A DNA stretch of 64,000 nt, from assembly GCA_963921355.3 (NCBI GenBank), contig OZ001190.1, positions 992,001-1,056,000 of the forward strand, written 5' to 3'. The notes below the pieces were generated by a model that did no database searches, had not been told where the DNA came from, and saw only the letters and a program-made list of their open reading frames with translations. Positions 26,616 to 35,331 of the stretch are shown piece by piece; position 1 is the first letter of the stretch; every line of letters starts with the position of its first letter. The translations under genes and the position numbers were made by a program. Source of the DNA: CAWUEZ02 sp963921355. GTDB taxonomy: Bacteria > Pseudomonadota > Alphaproteobacteria > Thalassobaculales > Thalassobaculaceae.

Positions 26616-27926
26616 TCAGCCCTCCTTGGGCACCAGCGGATCGTCGGGATCCTCGTCGTCGTCGAAGTCCCACCGGATTTCCGCGGGATCGACCGGGGCA
26701 TCCGCCGCCGGTTCTGCAGCCGGCTCTTCGGTCCGATCTTCTGAAGCGCCGGATTCGGGATCATCGTCGACGGCACCCGCGGGCTCCTCGGGGACCGGTT
26801 CGGGGTCCGGGTCGGCCTCAGCCTCCAGGGCTTCCGACTCAACAACCACCGGCTCCAGGGGGTCGGGCTCCCGTTCCTCGGACATTGGGCTTTCGGCGAC
26901 GGGCAGGTCGACATCGTGAGGGACCTGCGGATCCAGGTCCTCCGTCATGGGTGCCTCTGCACCCAGATCGTCATGAGCTGCGGCCGCCGGTTCCGATGGT
27001 GATCCCAATGAGGGTTCGATCGATTCGGAACGCAGGCGGGTGGTCGACAACCGGTCCACAATCAGATCGAGCTGGTCGAGATCCCGGTAGCGCAGAACGA
27101 CACTACCCGCGCCGGTCCTTGGGTTGTGGCTCACGCTCACCCGAAGGCCGGTGCGTTCAGACAGATCCTCTTCCAGGATTCGCGTGTCGGCGTCTTTCTT
27201 CGTCGGACCGGCGCTCTCGCCCTCGACCGGACCGCCGGCCTTGGCGCGTTGCACCAGACGCTCGGTCTCCCGCACGTTCAGCTTGCGGGTCACAACCTCG
27301 CGCGCCAGGGCAGAGGCACCCTCGATCCCCAGAAGCGCCCGGGCATGACCGGCCGTCAGCTGACCGTCCTCCAGAAGCGCCCGGACATCATCCGGCAGGT
27401 TGAGCAGCCGCATGGTGTTGGCCACATGGCTCCGGCTCTTACCGACGGCGCGGGCGAGCTCCTCCTGGGAGTGGGCGAACTCATCGATCAGACGCCGATA
27501 GCCGTCGGCCTCCTCGAGTGGGCTTAGATCCCGGCGCTGGACGTTCTCGACCAGGGCGATCTCCATCGCCGTGCGGTCGTCGAACTCGCGGATGAGAACC
27601 GGAACTTCGTGCAGTTGGGCGAGCTGGGCCGCCCGCCAGCGCCGTTCACCCGCGACGATCTGGTAGGTCTCGTCGTCCGGATCCCGGCGCACCAGGATCG
27701 GCTGCAGGATCCCCTGTTCCCGCACGCTCTCCGCCAGCTCCGACAGATCCTCGGAATCGAAGCGGCGGCGCGGTTGGAATGGACCCGGTGTGAGGCGTTC
27801 TGTCGGCAGAGTCCGGGACTGGCGGAGCCGTTCGAGCTGCGCCTGATCGTCATCCTCCTCGCCGAGAAGCGCCGACAGGCCTCGGCCCAGCTTAGTGCTC
27901 TTTCTCTTAGCCCCGTCGTCGCTCAT
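26616..27926 (-). CDS. parB: Chromosome-partitioning protein ParB with long acidic C-terminal tail
   Basis: 436 residues from ATG 27926. ParB binds parS and spreads as a CTP-dependent clamp. The N-terminal ParA-contact patch is KLGRGLSALLGE; the CTPase box II is AGERRWRAAQLA (about 92-103) and box III is ENVQRRDLSPLEEA (127-140). The helix-turn-helix region is about 150-200 (GKSRSHVANTMRLLNLP). The dimerisation domain ends near residue 295 (VVLRYRDLDQLDLIVDRLS). Usual alphaproteobacterial ParB proteins stop about there. This one continues about 140 residues, extremely rich in Glu/Asp/Pro/Ala and ending WDFDDDEDPDDP. It lies downstream of parA, with three parS sites nearby. Confidence 0.96.
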   Translation of the reverse strand: MSDDGAKRKSTKLGRGLSALLGEEDDDQAQLERLRQSRTLPTERLTPGPFQPRRRFDSEDLSELAESVREQGILQPILVRRDPDDETYQIVAGERRWRAAQLAQLHEVPVLIREFDDRTAMEIALVENVQRRDLSPLEEADGYRRLIDEFAHSQEELARAVGKSRSHVANTMRLLNLPDDVRALLEDGQLTAGHARALLGIEGASALAREVVTRKLNVRETERLVQRAKAGGPVEGESAGPTKKDADTRILEEDLSERTGLRVSVSHNPRTGAGSVVLRYRDLDQLDLIVDRLSTTRLRSESIEPSLGSPSEPAAAAHDDLGAEAPMTEDLDPQVPHDVDLPVAESPMSEEREPDPLEPVVVESEALEAEADPDPEPVPEEPAGAVDDDPESGASEDRTEEPAAEPAADAPVDPAEIRWDFDDDEDPDDPLVPKEG

Positions 27927-28014
27927 CGCCCCCTCGCGTCTCGCCGCTGGATCGGATCGGGCCGCGTCGGAAGCCCCGCGGCCTCCGACTCGGAATACCT
28001 GACCCCGATCTGCT

Positions 28015-28833
28015 CTAGGCCGCAGCCGCCAGCGTGCGCTCGCGATACAGCACTTCGCGCGCGAGGTCGAGATAAGCCCGCGATCCCGAGCAGGCCATGT
28101 CGTAGACGATGACCGGCTTGCCATAGGACGGCGCTTCCGAAACCCGGACGTTGCGCGGGATCATGGTGCGGTAGACGACCTCGCCGAAATGCGCCCGCAC
28201 GTCGTCGGCGACCTGATCCGACAGGTTGTTCCGGCGATCGTACATGGTCAGGACCACGCCCTGGATCTCCAGGGTCGGGTTCAGGGCCTTGCGCACCCGG
28301 TCGACGGTGCGCACCAGCTGGGACAGCCCTTCCAGAGCGTAGAACTCACACTGCAGCGGCACCAGAACCGCGTCGGCGGCCACCAGCGCGTTGAGGGTCA
28401 GCAGGCCGAGTGACGGCGGGCAATCGATCAGGATGTAGTCGTAAGGCGACGTCGCCGCATGACGGACGACGGCCTCCCGCAACCGGAACTCCCGGTCCTC
28501 CATATCGACCAGCTCGATCTCGGCGCCGGACAGGTCGGGGGACGCCGGCACCACTTCGAGGCCGGGAACCGCTGTATCGATCGCCGCCTCGGCGATCGTC
28601 GCCTCGCCGATGAGCACCGCGTAGGAATCCGCGTCGCGGGCCTGGCGGGGAACGCCGAAGCCCGTCGACGCGTTGCCCTGGGGATCGAGGTCGATGACCA
28701 GGACGCGTTTGCGGCAGGCCGCCATGGCCGTGGCCAGATTGACCGCCGTGGTCGTCTTCCCCACCCCGCCCTTCTGGTTCACGATCGCCAGAATACGCGG
28801 CGCCACTACCTCTTTATGCAAGATCTCCGACAT
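28015..28833 (-). CDS. parA: Chromosome-partitioning ATPase ParA (Soj)
   Basis: 272 residues. The deviant Walker A motif NQKGGVGKTTTAVNLA (about residues 19-34) has the signature lysine. LVIDLDPQGNASTGFG is the A' motif and ILIDCPPSLGLLTLNAL the Walker B region. It drives ParB-parS complexes across the nucleoid by ATP-dependent DNA binding. The gene start (28833) overlaps by 20 nt the conserved but frameshifted 3' end of rsmG, and parB follows about 90 nt downstream. The order mnmG-rsmG-parA-parB is the classic origin-proximal one. Confidence 0.97.
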   Translation of the reverse strand: MSEILHKEVVAPRILAIVNQKGGVGKTTTAVNLATAMAACRKRVLVIDLDPQGNASTGFGVPRQARDADSYAVLIGEATIAEAAIDTAVPGLEVVPASPDLSGAEIELVDMEDREFRLREAVVRHAATSPYDYILIDCPPSLGLLTLNALVAADAVLVPLQCEFYALEGLSQLVRTVDRVRKALNPTLEIQGVVLTMYDRRNNLSDQVADDVRAHFGEVVYRTMIPRNVRVSEAPSYGKPVIVYDMACSGSRAYLDLAREVLYRERTLAAAA

Positions 28834-29430
28834 GAGTCACGCCCTCCAGACGCAGCACGACCCCCCGGGAATCTGTCTCGCTGGGGATCCTCTGAACCCG
28901 CATCTTCCAGCCGTTTTGAGCGGTAGTCAACTCGCCTCGGCGCGGGCTCCCTTCAGCAGGAGATAGACTGTTGATTCGTCTGTGTATGACTCGGCGTAGT
29001 GAAGTATCTGATCCACACTCGCCAATGCCCGGGATGTGACGATACCCGCTCGAATCGGTCGTAGTGATTCGATTCGGCAGGCCTCGATCCGCGCTGTCGC
29101 GCCCGTCACGCGCACGACTTCGCGTAGAAAAGCGGCTTTCCGTTGGTCCGCGTCGACCAGAATCACGTCCGGTCGGCCAAGAATCGCCAGCACCAGCCCC
29201 GGGAAACCGGCGCCGCTGCCCAGATCCAACACCGGACCTGGAAGATCCTGAACCATGGGCCAGAGTTGCGCCGAGTCCTGAATGTGGCGACTCCACACCG
29301 CCGGCAGAGTCGCCGGCGCCACCAGATTGATCCGGCGCTGCCACTTTTCCAGAAGCGCCACATAGGCTTCCAGCGCAGCCCGTCGATCATCGCTGAGTCC
29401 GAGACGCGCCTGCAGTTCCGCGGGTGTCAC
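28814..29430 (-). pseudogene. rsmG: 16S rRNA (guanine-N7)-methyltransferase RsmG, frameshifted near its 3' end
   Basis: The gene starts at GTG 29430, overlapping the mnmG stop by 4 nt, and encodes RsmG (VLDLGSGAGFPGLVLAI as SAM motif I; INLVAPA; SRALAS). In this sequence the frame ends at TGA 28927-28929 after 167 residues, ending KGARAEAS. The shifted frame reads ELTTAQNGWKMRVQRIPS...VVLRLEGV to TAA at 28814, exactly the C-terminal part expected of RsmG. One G missing near 28932-28934 (GAGGCGAGTTG for GAGGCGGAGTTG) restores a protein of about 205 residues. It is either a real deletion or a base-call error. Loss of RsmG gives low-level streptomycin resistance in other bacteria. Confidence 0.85.
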
Positions 29431-31304
29431 GCGGCGGGCTTCTTGACGTGGCGCAGCAGGGCGATGGTGGCCGCGGGCGTCATGCCCGGAAGGCGGCTGG
29501 CCTGACCCAGAGTCCGCGGCTGTTCCCGTCGCAGCAGGGCGCGGATTTCCGAGGACAGGCTGCCGATGGTTTCCGGATCCAGATCGTCCGGCAGGATCAG
29601 GCTCTCGTCCCGGCGGTAGGCGCGGATGTCAGCCTCCTGTCGGGCGAGATAGCCGGCGTACCGGGCTTCGATGGACAGCTGCTCGGCGATCGCCGGCGGA
29701 ACGGCGCCCAACGCGTCGGGCCACGCCGCAACCAGATCGGCCCAACTCACCGTCGGGTAGGCCAGCAGATCCAGGGCCGTCCGGTGCTGTCCGTCGTGGT
29801 TGACCTCGAACCCGAGGCGACCAAGCGCCTGGGGAGATCCGCCGAGCCGCGTCAGTGTTTCACGTGAAACATCAATCTGGGTCTGCCTTTGCTCGAAGGC
29901 CTGCCGCCGCACGCCGCCGACCAGACCCGCGGCGACCCCCAGGGGCGTCAGCCGTGTGTCGGCATTGTCGGCCCGCAAGCGCAGGCGGTACTCGGCCCGC
30001 GACGTGAACATCCGATAGGGCTCCGGCGCGCCGCGTGTGATCAGATCATCAACCAGGACCCCGAGATATCCGTCCGCCCGGTCCACGGTGAAGGTGCCGC
30101 CGCCGCCAGCCGCCAACGCCGCATGGGTCCCGGCAATCAGCCCCTGGCCGGCCGCCTCTTCGTAACCCGTGGTCCCGTTGATCTGTCCGGCCAGATACAT
30201 TCCCGGCAGCTGACGCGTCTCCAGGGTCGCGAGAAGCGAGCGGGGATCCACATAGTCGTACTCGATGGCGTATCCGTGCTGCAGGATCCGCGCCCGCTCG
30301 AGGCCGGGGATGCTGGCGACCACGGCCTCCTGGACGTCCCGCGGCAGCGAGGTCGAGATGCCGTTCGGGTAGACCGTGGGGTCGTCCAGACCCTCCGGCT
30401 CCAGAAAAATCTGGTGGGACGGTTTGTCCGCGAAGCGCACCACCTTGTCTTCGATCGACGGGCAGTAACGCGGACCAGTGCCCTCGATCTGGCCGCTGTA
30501 CATCGGTGCCCGGTGCAGGTTGTCGCGGATGATCGCATGGGCCGCCGGCCCCGTATGGGTGATGTGGCACGGCACCTGGGGCACGGTGATGCGATCGGTC
30601 AGATAGGAGAACGGCTCCGGCGGATCGTCGCCTGGCTGCACCTCCAGACCCGACCAGTCGATGGTGCGGCCATCCAGCCGCGGCGGGGTCCCGGTCTTCA
30701 GACGCCCGAGTGGAAAGCCGAGACGGTCCAGTGTCAGCGCCAGGGTCACCGCCGGCGCGTCGCCGACGCGGCCTGCCGGGGTCCGCTCGTCTCCGAGATG
30801 AATTTCGCCCCGCAGAAAGGTCCCCGTTGTCAGAACCACGGCCGGCGCCCGAACCTCGCGTCCATCGTCGAGGACGACGCCGGTACATCGGTTGTCGGCG
30901 ATCAGCAGATCGTCGACCCCGGCAGACAGGACCGACAGGCCATCGATGTCGCCGAGAATGGCCTGGACCGCGGCCCGATACAGGGCCCGATCCGCCTGGG
31001 CCCGCGGTCCCCGCACCGCCGCGCCCTTTGATCGGTTCAGCATCCGGAACTGGATGCCCGAGCGATCAATCGCCCGCGCCATCACACCATCCAGCGCATC
31101 GATCTCACGCACCAGATGCCCCTTTCCCAACCCGCCAATCGCAGGGTTGCAGGACATGACGCCGATGGTATCGCGGCGATGGGTCACCAGCACCGTGCGG
31201 GCGCCAAGCCGCGCGGCGGCGGCGGCGGCCTCGGCGCCGGCATGGCCCCCGCCGACCACCACGACGTCGGCGGTGTCTGGCGCGCTCGGTTGAGTGTCCA
31301 TCAT
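29427..31304 (-). CDS. mnmG: tRNA uridine-5-carboxymethylaminomethyl synthase, MnmG
   Basis: 625 residues from ATG 31304. MnmG with MnmE installs the cmnm5 group on U34 of certain tRNAs. The FAD-binding Rossmann motif is VVVVGGGHAGAEAA; other marks are IGVMSCNPAIGGLGKGHLVREID, RSKGAAVRGPRAQADR, and GLIAGTHAA, GYEEAAGQG and TSRAEYRL later. The C-terminal helical tRNA-binding region includes PQALGRLG. The reverse complement of a perfect parS site (29856-29871) is part of the coding sequence, giving Val-Ser-Arg-Glu-Thr. mnmE lies upstream. Confidence 0.98.
   Translation of the reverse strand: MMDTQPSAPDTADVVVVGGGHAGAEAAAAAARLGARTVLVTHRRDTIGVMSCNPAIGGLGKGHLVREIDALDGVMARAIDRSGIQFRMLNRSKGAAVRGPRAQADRALYRAAVQAILGDIDGLSVLSAGVDDLLIADNRCTGVVLDDGREVRAPAVVLTTGTFLRGEIHLGDERTPAGRVGDAPAVTLALTLDRLGFPLGRLKTGTPPRLDGRTIDWSGLEVQPGDDPPEPFSYLTDRITVPQVPCHITHTGPAAHAIIRDNLHRAPMYSGQIEGTGPRYCPSIEDKVVRFADKPSHQIFLEPEGLDDPTVYPNGISTSLPRDVQEAVVASIPGLERARILQHGYAIEYDYVDPRSLLATLETRQLPGMYLAGQINGTTGYEEAAGQGLIAGTHAALAAGGGGTFTVDRADGYLGVLVDDLITRGAPEPYRMFTSRAEYRLRLRADNADTRLTPLGVAAGLVGGVRRQAFEQRQTQIDVSRETLTRLGGSPQALGRLGFEVNHDGQHRTALDLLAYPTVSWADLVAAWPDALGAVPPAIAEQLSIEARYAGYLARQEADIRAYRRDESLILPDDLDPETIGSLSSEIRALLRREQPRTLGQASRLPGMTPAATIALLRHVKKPAA
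29856..29871. other. parS site inside mnmG
   Basis: TGTTTCACGTGAAACA, a perfect 16-bp palindrome identical to the ParB-binding parS consensus. It lies in coding sequence and is read as Val-Ser-Arg-Glu-Thr on the minus strand. Confidence 0.95.
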
Positions 31305-31369
31305 GGCAGGCAGATACGGTCTCTCGCCAGGAATGTCAAAACCCGCGGCCACCGGATCGTCCGGCGGCA

Positions 31370-31385
31370 TGTTTCACGTGAAACA
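31370..31385. other. parS site between mnmG and mnmE
   Basis: TGTTTCACGTGAAACA, a second perfect parS palindrome. It lies in the 84-bp gap between the mnmE stop codon (31389) and the mnmG start (31304), just after mnmE. Confidence 0.96.
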
Positions 31386-31388
31386 TGG

Positions 31389-32726
31389 TCACTTCCCGAG
31401 ACAGAACTCCGCGAAGATCCGGTCCAGGATCTCGTCGACATCGACCCGTCCGGCGATCCGCCCCAACGCCTGGGCGGCCATTCTCAGGTCCTCGGCCACC
31501 AGTTCCACGGGCTCGCCCTCCGCCATCGCGGCCAAGGCGCGAGCCACAGAGTCCGCAGAGTCCTGCAGGGCAACGCGGTGCCGCGACCGAGTCAGCGCGA
31601 CATCGCCTTGGCGCTCGACCCGCTGCGCCACCGCCGCGATCAGCGCCTCCATGAGCCCGTCCATGCCCGCCCCGGTCTGCACCGAAACAGCCCGCCAGGG
31701 CGCGGAAACCCGGGATTCCGGGGCAAAATCGGCCTTGCTCAGAATGGCCATCGCATCGTCGTCGATCAGGGCGCTGACGGCTGCCTGTCCCGCCGCTCCG
31801 GCGGCCGCATCGACCAGGACGAGCTTCAGATCGGCCGCCTCCGCCCGCTCCAAAGCCCGTCGAACACCCTCGGATTCCACCAGATCCGGTGTTTCCCGCA
31901 GTCCGGCCGTATCCGCTACCGTGACGGCGTACCCAGTGATGTCCAGGTGTACCTCAAGGACATCACGAGTCGTCCCAGCGGTCGCACTGACGATCGCTAC
32001 ATCTCTATCTGCCAACCAGTTAAGGAGGGTCGACTTGCCGGCGTTCGGCGCTCCCAATATGGCAATACGCAACCCGTCACGGACCCGCTCGGCCCGACTA
32101 CCATCGGCAACCGCCACCGCCATGGTCTCCGACAGGCCGGAGAGATCCCGACGGAACTGAGCCGCGAGGTCCGGCGGAAGGTCTTCGTCGGGGAAGTCGA
32201 TATAGGCCTCGAGCCGCGCCATGACGTTCAGCAGGTCCGAGCGCCAAGCCTCAATCGTCTGCGCCAGCCCTCCCGACGCCTGATCGAGCGCCTGCACACG
32301 TTGAGCTTCCGTCTCGGCGTCGACCAGATCGAGAATTCCTTCGGCCTCGGACAGATCGATCCGGTCATTCAGAAAGGCCCGACGACTGAACTCCCCCGGC
32401 TCCGCCGGCCGCACGTCGGCCAGGCGCGAAAGCGCGCGCTCGACCGCCAATCGGACGGCCCGACCGCCATGGACGTGCAGCTCCGCCATATCCTCGCCGG
32501 TGAAGCTGGCCGGGGCCGGAAACACGACGACCAGCGCGTCATCCAGCGCCGCACCGGACTCCGGATCCACCAGCCGCCGCCGCGACATCCGGCGGGGAGG
32601 CGGCACGGGACCGCCAACCCGATCCACAACTGAGATCGCCTGGGGACCGGACAGCCGGAACACCGCGACCGCGCCCCGGCCAGGCGCCGTCGATGGCGCA
32701 AAGATGGTGTCCCCGCTACCCGTCAT
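31389..32726 (-). CDS. mnmE: tRNA modification GTPase MnmE
   Basis: 445 residues from ATG 32726. N-terminal formyl-THF-binding domain (DTIFAPSTAPGRGAVAVFRL, GEFSRRAFLNDRIDLSEAEG), then a G domain with P-loop GAPNAGKSTLLN (225-236) and DTAGLRETPD. The C-terminal CLGK is the conserved cysteine motif (C-[IVL]-G-K) used in the modification. It works with MnmG as a complex on tRNA U34. It is divergent from ogt across 159 bp and is followed by a parS site and mnmG. Confidence 0.98.
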   Translation of the reverse strand: MTGSGDTIFAPSTAPGRGAVAVFRLSGPQAISVVDRVGGPVPPPRRMSRRRLVDPESGAALDDALVVVFPAPASFTGEDMAELHVHGGRAVRLAVERALSRLADVRPAEPGEFSRRAFLNDRIDLSEAEGILDLVDAETEAQRVQALDQASGGLAQTIEAWRSDLLNVMARLEAYIDFPDEDLPPDLAAQFRRDLSGLSETMAVAVADGSRAERVRDGLRIAILGAPNAGKSTLLNWLADRDVAIVSATAGTTRDVLEVHLDITGYAVTVADTAGLRETPDLVESEGVRRALERAEAADLKLVLVDAAAGAAGQAAVSALIDDDAMAILSKADFAPESRVSAPWRAVSVQTGAGMDGLMEALIAAVAQRVERQGDVALTRSRHRVALQDSADSVARALAAMAEGEPVELVAEDLRMAAQALGRIAGRVDVDEILDRIFAEFCLGK

Positions 32727-32885
32727 CGCCCTACACTCTGCCGGGTACACTCTGCCCGGTCCGCATTTCAGTTGTCCGTTGCCGGTTCGCCATTCCCGCC
32801 GGCCCGATGCCGCGGTAATGGACGAGCCGGCGACCAACATCAAGATGGAAGCCCCCTCACGTCGCCGAGCAAGGGAGTTCGCGCT

Positions 32886-33356
32886 ATGCCCGCCTTGGAC
32901 GTGGATAGCCCCGTCGGCCGGCTTCGCCTCGTGAGCGACGGCGAGGCCCTGGTCGCTATCAGCTGGATCGCCGAGAACGCCGCGGAGGCGGAGGAAGCGG
33001 ATGCTGTTTCACGTGAAACGGCCGAGCAGCTCCGCGGCTATTTCGCCCGGGAGCGGACGACGTTCGACCTGCCCCTTCGGTTCCGCGGCGGATCTGCGTT
33101 CGAGCGCCGTGTCTGGCAGGCCATGTGCGAGATCCCTTACGGCCAGACCTGGACCTACGGGGACCTTGCGGACCGCACAGGCGGCGTTGCCCGGGCGGTC
33201 GGCGGCGCCTGCGGCCGCAACCCGATCCCCGTCGTCGTTCCCTGTCACCGGGTGGTTGGCGCCGGCGGGCGCCTGGTCGGATTTTCCGGCGGAGCCGGGG
33301 TCGAGACCAAATCCCAGCTGCTCGACCTCGAACGCGGCCAACGCGCCCTGTTCTGA
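32886..33356 (+). CDS. ogt: Methylated-DNA-[protein]-cysteine S-methyltransferase
   Basis: 156 residues from ATG 32886. The acceptor cysteine motif is VVVPCHRVVGAGG, followed by LVGFSGG; upstream is the helix-turn-helix region QAMCEIPYGQTWTYGDLA. It repairs O6-methylguanine by irreversible transfer to its own cysteine. It lacks the Ada regulatory domain. A near-perfect parS site (33005-33020) lies inside and reads Val-Ser-Arg-Glu-Thr, the same peptide as the parS inside mnmG. Confidence 0.93.
   Translation: MPALDVDSPVGRLRLVSDGEALVAISWIAENAAEAEEADAVSRETAEQLRGYFARERTTFDLPLRFRGGSAFERRVWQAMCEIPYGQTWTYGDLADRTGGVARAVGGACGRNPIPVVVPCHRVVGAGGRLVGFSGGAGVETKSQLLDLERGQRALF
33005..33020. other. parS-like site inside ogt
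   Basis: TGTTTCACGTGAAACG matches the parS palindrome at 15 of 16 positions (last A replaced by G). It is the third site within 3.2 kb. Confidence 0.85.
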
Positions 33357-33466
33357 ACGGCACTTCGGCCGATTCCGACCCTTCCCGGCTGGCGGTTTCT
33401 GGGCTACGGACGGCTCCAGGCATCAAGACCGACACCAACTGCACAATAGAGCTGGAGGGAGAGCCC

Positions 33467-34162
33467 ATGACCTATGTCACCGTCACCGCCAAGGATGGCG
33501 GCAGCTTCAACGCCTATATCGCCATGCCGGCCCAGACGCCGGCACCGGCTGTCGTCGTCATTCAGGAGATCTTCGGGGTCAACAAGGTCATGCGCGACCT
33601 GACCGACGCCTATGCCGCGGCCGGCTACATCGCGATCTGCCCAGACATTTTCTGGCGGATTGAGCCCGGAGTCGACATCACCGACCAGAGCGAGGCCGAG
33701 TGGCAGAAGGCGTTCGAACTGTTCCAGAAATTCGATGTCGACAAGGGGGTCGAGGATCTGATCGCCACCCTCGCCCATGCGCGGGCCCTTCCGGACTGCG
33801 CCGGCACCGTCGGGACCGTCGGCTACTGCCTCGGCGGCAAGCTCGCCTACCTGATGGCAACCCGGTCCGACGCCGATGCCAATGTCAGCTTCTACGGTGT
33901 CGGTCTCGACGAGCTTGTCGGCGAAGCGGCCAATATCGGCCACCCCTACCTGTCCCATGTCGCCGAGAACGACGGTTTCGTGCCGAAGGAGGCCCAGGAG
34001 GTCTTCATTCCGGTGCTGGAGGCGAACGCCCAGGCGACGGTTCACGTATACTCCGGCCAGGACCACGCTTTCGCCCGCGAGGGTGGCCAGCACTACGACA
34101 AGGCGTCGGCCGATCTGGCGAACCAGCGCACCGCGGCTTTCTTCACCAGCCACTTGAGCTGA
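33467..34162 (+). CDS. Dienelactone hydrolase family protein
   Basis: 231 residues from ATG 33467, preceded by GGAGGGAG. It is an alpha/beta hydrolase of the carboxymethylenebutenolidase type: AVVVIQEIFGVNKVMRDLTD is the N-terminal signature, the nucleophile elbow is VGYCLGGKLAYL with Cys as nucleophile, and the Asp and His are in ENDGFVPKEA and SGQDHAFAR. The C-D-H triad is complete. The enzyme opens dienelactones or related esters; the real substrate is unknown because no aromatic-degradation genes are near. Confidence 0.9.
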   Translation: MTYVTVTAKDGGSFNAYIAMPAQTPAPAVVVIQEIFGVNKVMRDLTDAYAAAGYIAICPDIFWRIEPGVDITDQSEAEWQKAFELFQKFDVDKGVEDLIATLAHARALPDCAGTVGTVGYCLGGKLAYLMATRSDADANVSFYGVGLDELVGEAANIGHPYLSHVAENDGFVPKEAQEVFIPVLEANAQATVHVYSGQDHAFAREGGQHYDKASADLANQRTAAFFTSHLS

Positions 34163-34289
34163 ACCACCACGGCAAATCCACGCTCACCCGGCACCGCAGC
34201 GGTGCCGCAAGCCCAGGTTCACCTGCCGGCCCGATGCGACGTACCCATGACTGCCGCATGCCGGCTCAGAGACACGGAGAAAGACACCC

Positions 34290-35264
34290 ATGGTAAAGGC
34301 GATTCGCATTCACGAACCCGGCGGTCCCGAGGTCATGAAGCTCGAGGACGTCGATCTGGCCGCCCCGGGCGCCGGCGAAGTGCAGATCCAGCATACGGCC
34401 ATCGGCCTGAACTACATCGACACCTACCACCGCTCCGGCCTGTATCCGTTGCCCCTGCCCTCCGGCATCGGCATGGAAGGGGCCGGCACCGTCGCGGCGA
34501 TCGGCGACGGAGTCAGCGGGATTGCGGTCGGCGACCGGGTTGCCTATGCCGCTCCCCCGCCCGGCTCCTACGCGGAGGCGCGCAACCTTGACGTCAACAA
34601 GGTGGTGAAGGTCCCGTCCTCGGTTGAGGACAAGATGGCGGCGGCCATGATGCTTCAGGGCCTGACGGTCCAGTACCTGATCCGTCAGATATACCGGGTC
34701 GGCCCCGGGGATACGATCCTGATCCATGCCGCGGCCGGGGGGGTCGGCCTGATCCTCTGCCAATGGGCCAAGCATCTCGGCGCAACCGTGATCGGGACGG
34801 TCGGTTCGGACGAAAAGGCCGCGCTCGCCAAGGCCAACGGCTGCGACCACCCGATCGTCTACACCCGCGAGAACTTCGTCGAGCGAGTCGCCGAGATCAC
34901 CGGCGGAGCCAAGGTTCCGGTCGTCTACGACTCGATCGGCAAGGACACCTGGCCGCAAAGCCTGGATTGCCTTGCGCCCACCGGCATGATGGTCAGCTTC
35001 GGTCAGGCATCGGGGCCGATTGCGCCGGTCGATCTGGGGATCTTCGCCCAGAAGGGCTCGCTGAAGTTCACCCGACCGACGCTGATGACCTATACGGCGA
35101 AGAAGGAGGATCTCGACGCCATGGCCGCGGACCTCTTCGACGTCGTCGGCAAAGGTGCGGTCAAGGTCGCCGTCAACCAGGAGTACGCGTTGGCCGACGC
35201 GGTTCAGGCCCATCTCGACCTCGAAGGCCGCAAGACCACGGGATCGACCATCCTGATCCCGTGA
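34290..35264 (+). CDS. Zinc-independent NADPH:quinone oxidoreductase
   Basis: 324 residues of the medium-chain dehydrogenase/reductase superfamily, quinone-reductase branch. It starts VKAIRIHEPGGPEVMKLEDV, lacks the zinc-binding cysteine lobe, and carries the nucleotide-binding motif ILIHAAAGGVGLILCQWAK and TVIGTVGSDEKAALAKANG. C-terminal GKTTGSTILIP-like residues are typical. It reduces quinones or enones using NADPH. The gene stands alone after the dienelactone hydrolase. Confidence 0.92.
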   Translation: MVKAIRIHEPGGPEVMKLEDVDLAAPGAGEVQIQHTAIGLNYIDTYHRSGLYPLPLPSGIGMEGAGTVAAIGDGVSGIAVGDRVAYAAPPPGSYAEARNLDVNKVVKVPSSVEDKMAAAMMLQGLTVQYLIRQIYRVGPGDTILIHAAAGGVGLILCQWAKHLGATVIGTVGSDEKAALAKANGCDHPIVYTRENFVERVAEITGGAKVPVVYDSIGKDTWPQSLDCLAPTGMMVSFGQASGPIAPVDLGIFAQKGSLKFTRPTLMTYTAKKEDLDAMAADLFDVVGKGAVKVAVNQEYALADAVQAHLDLEGRKTTGSTILIP

Positions 35265-35331
35265 CACACCGCGAGAGCATGGAGAGCGGTGCCCGGCACC
35301 GCTCTTCCCTCCATCCCCTGCCGCCGCAGCA

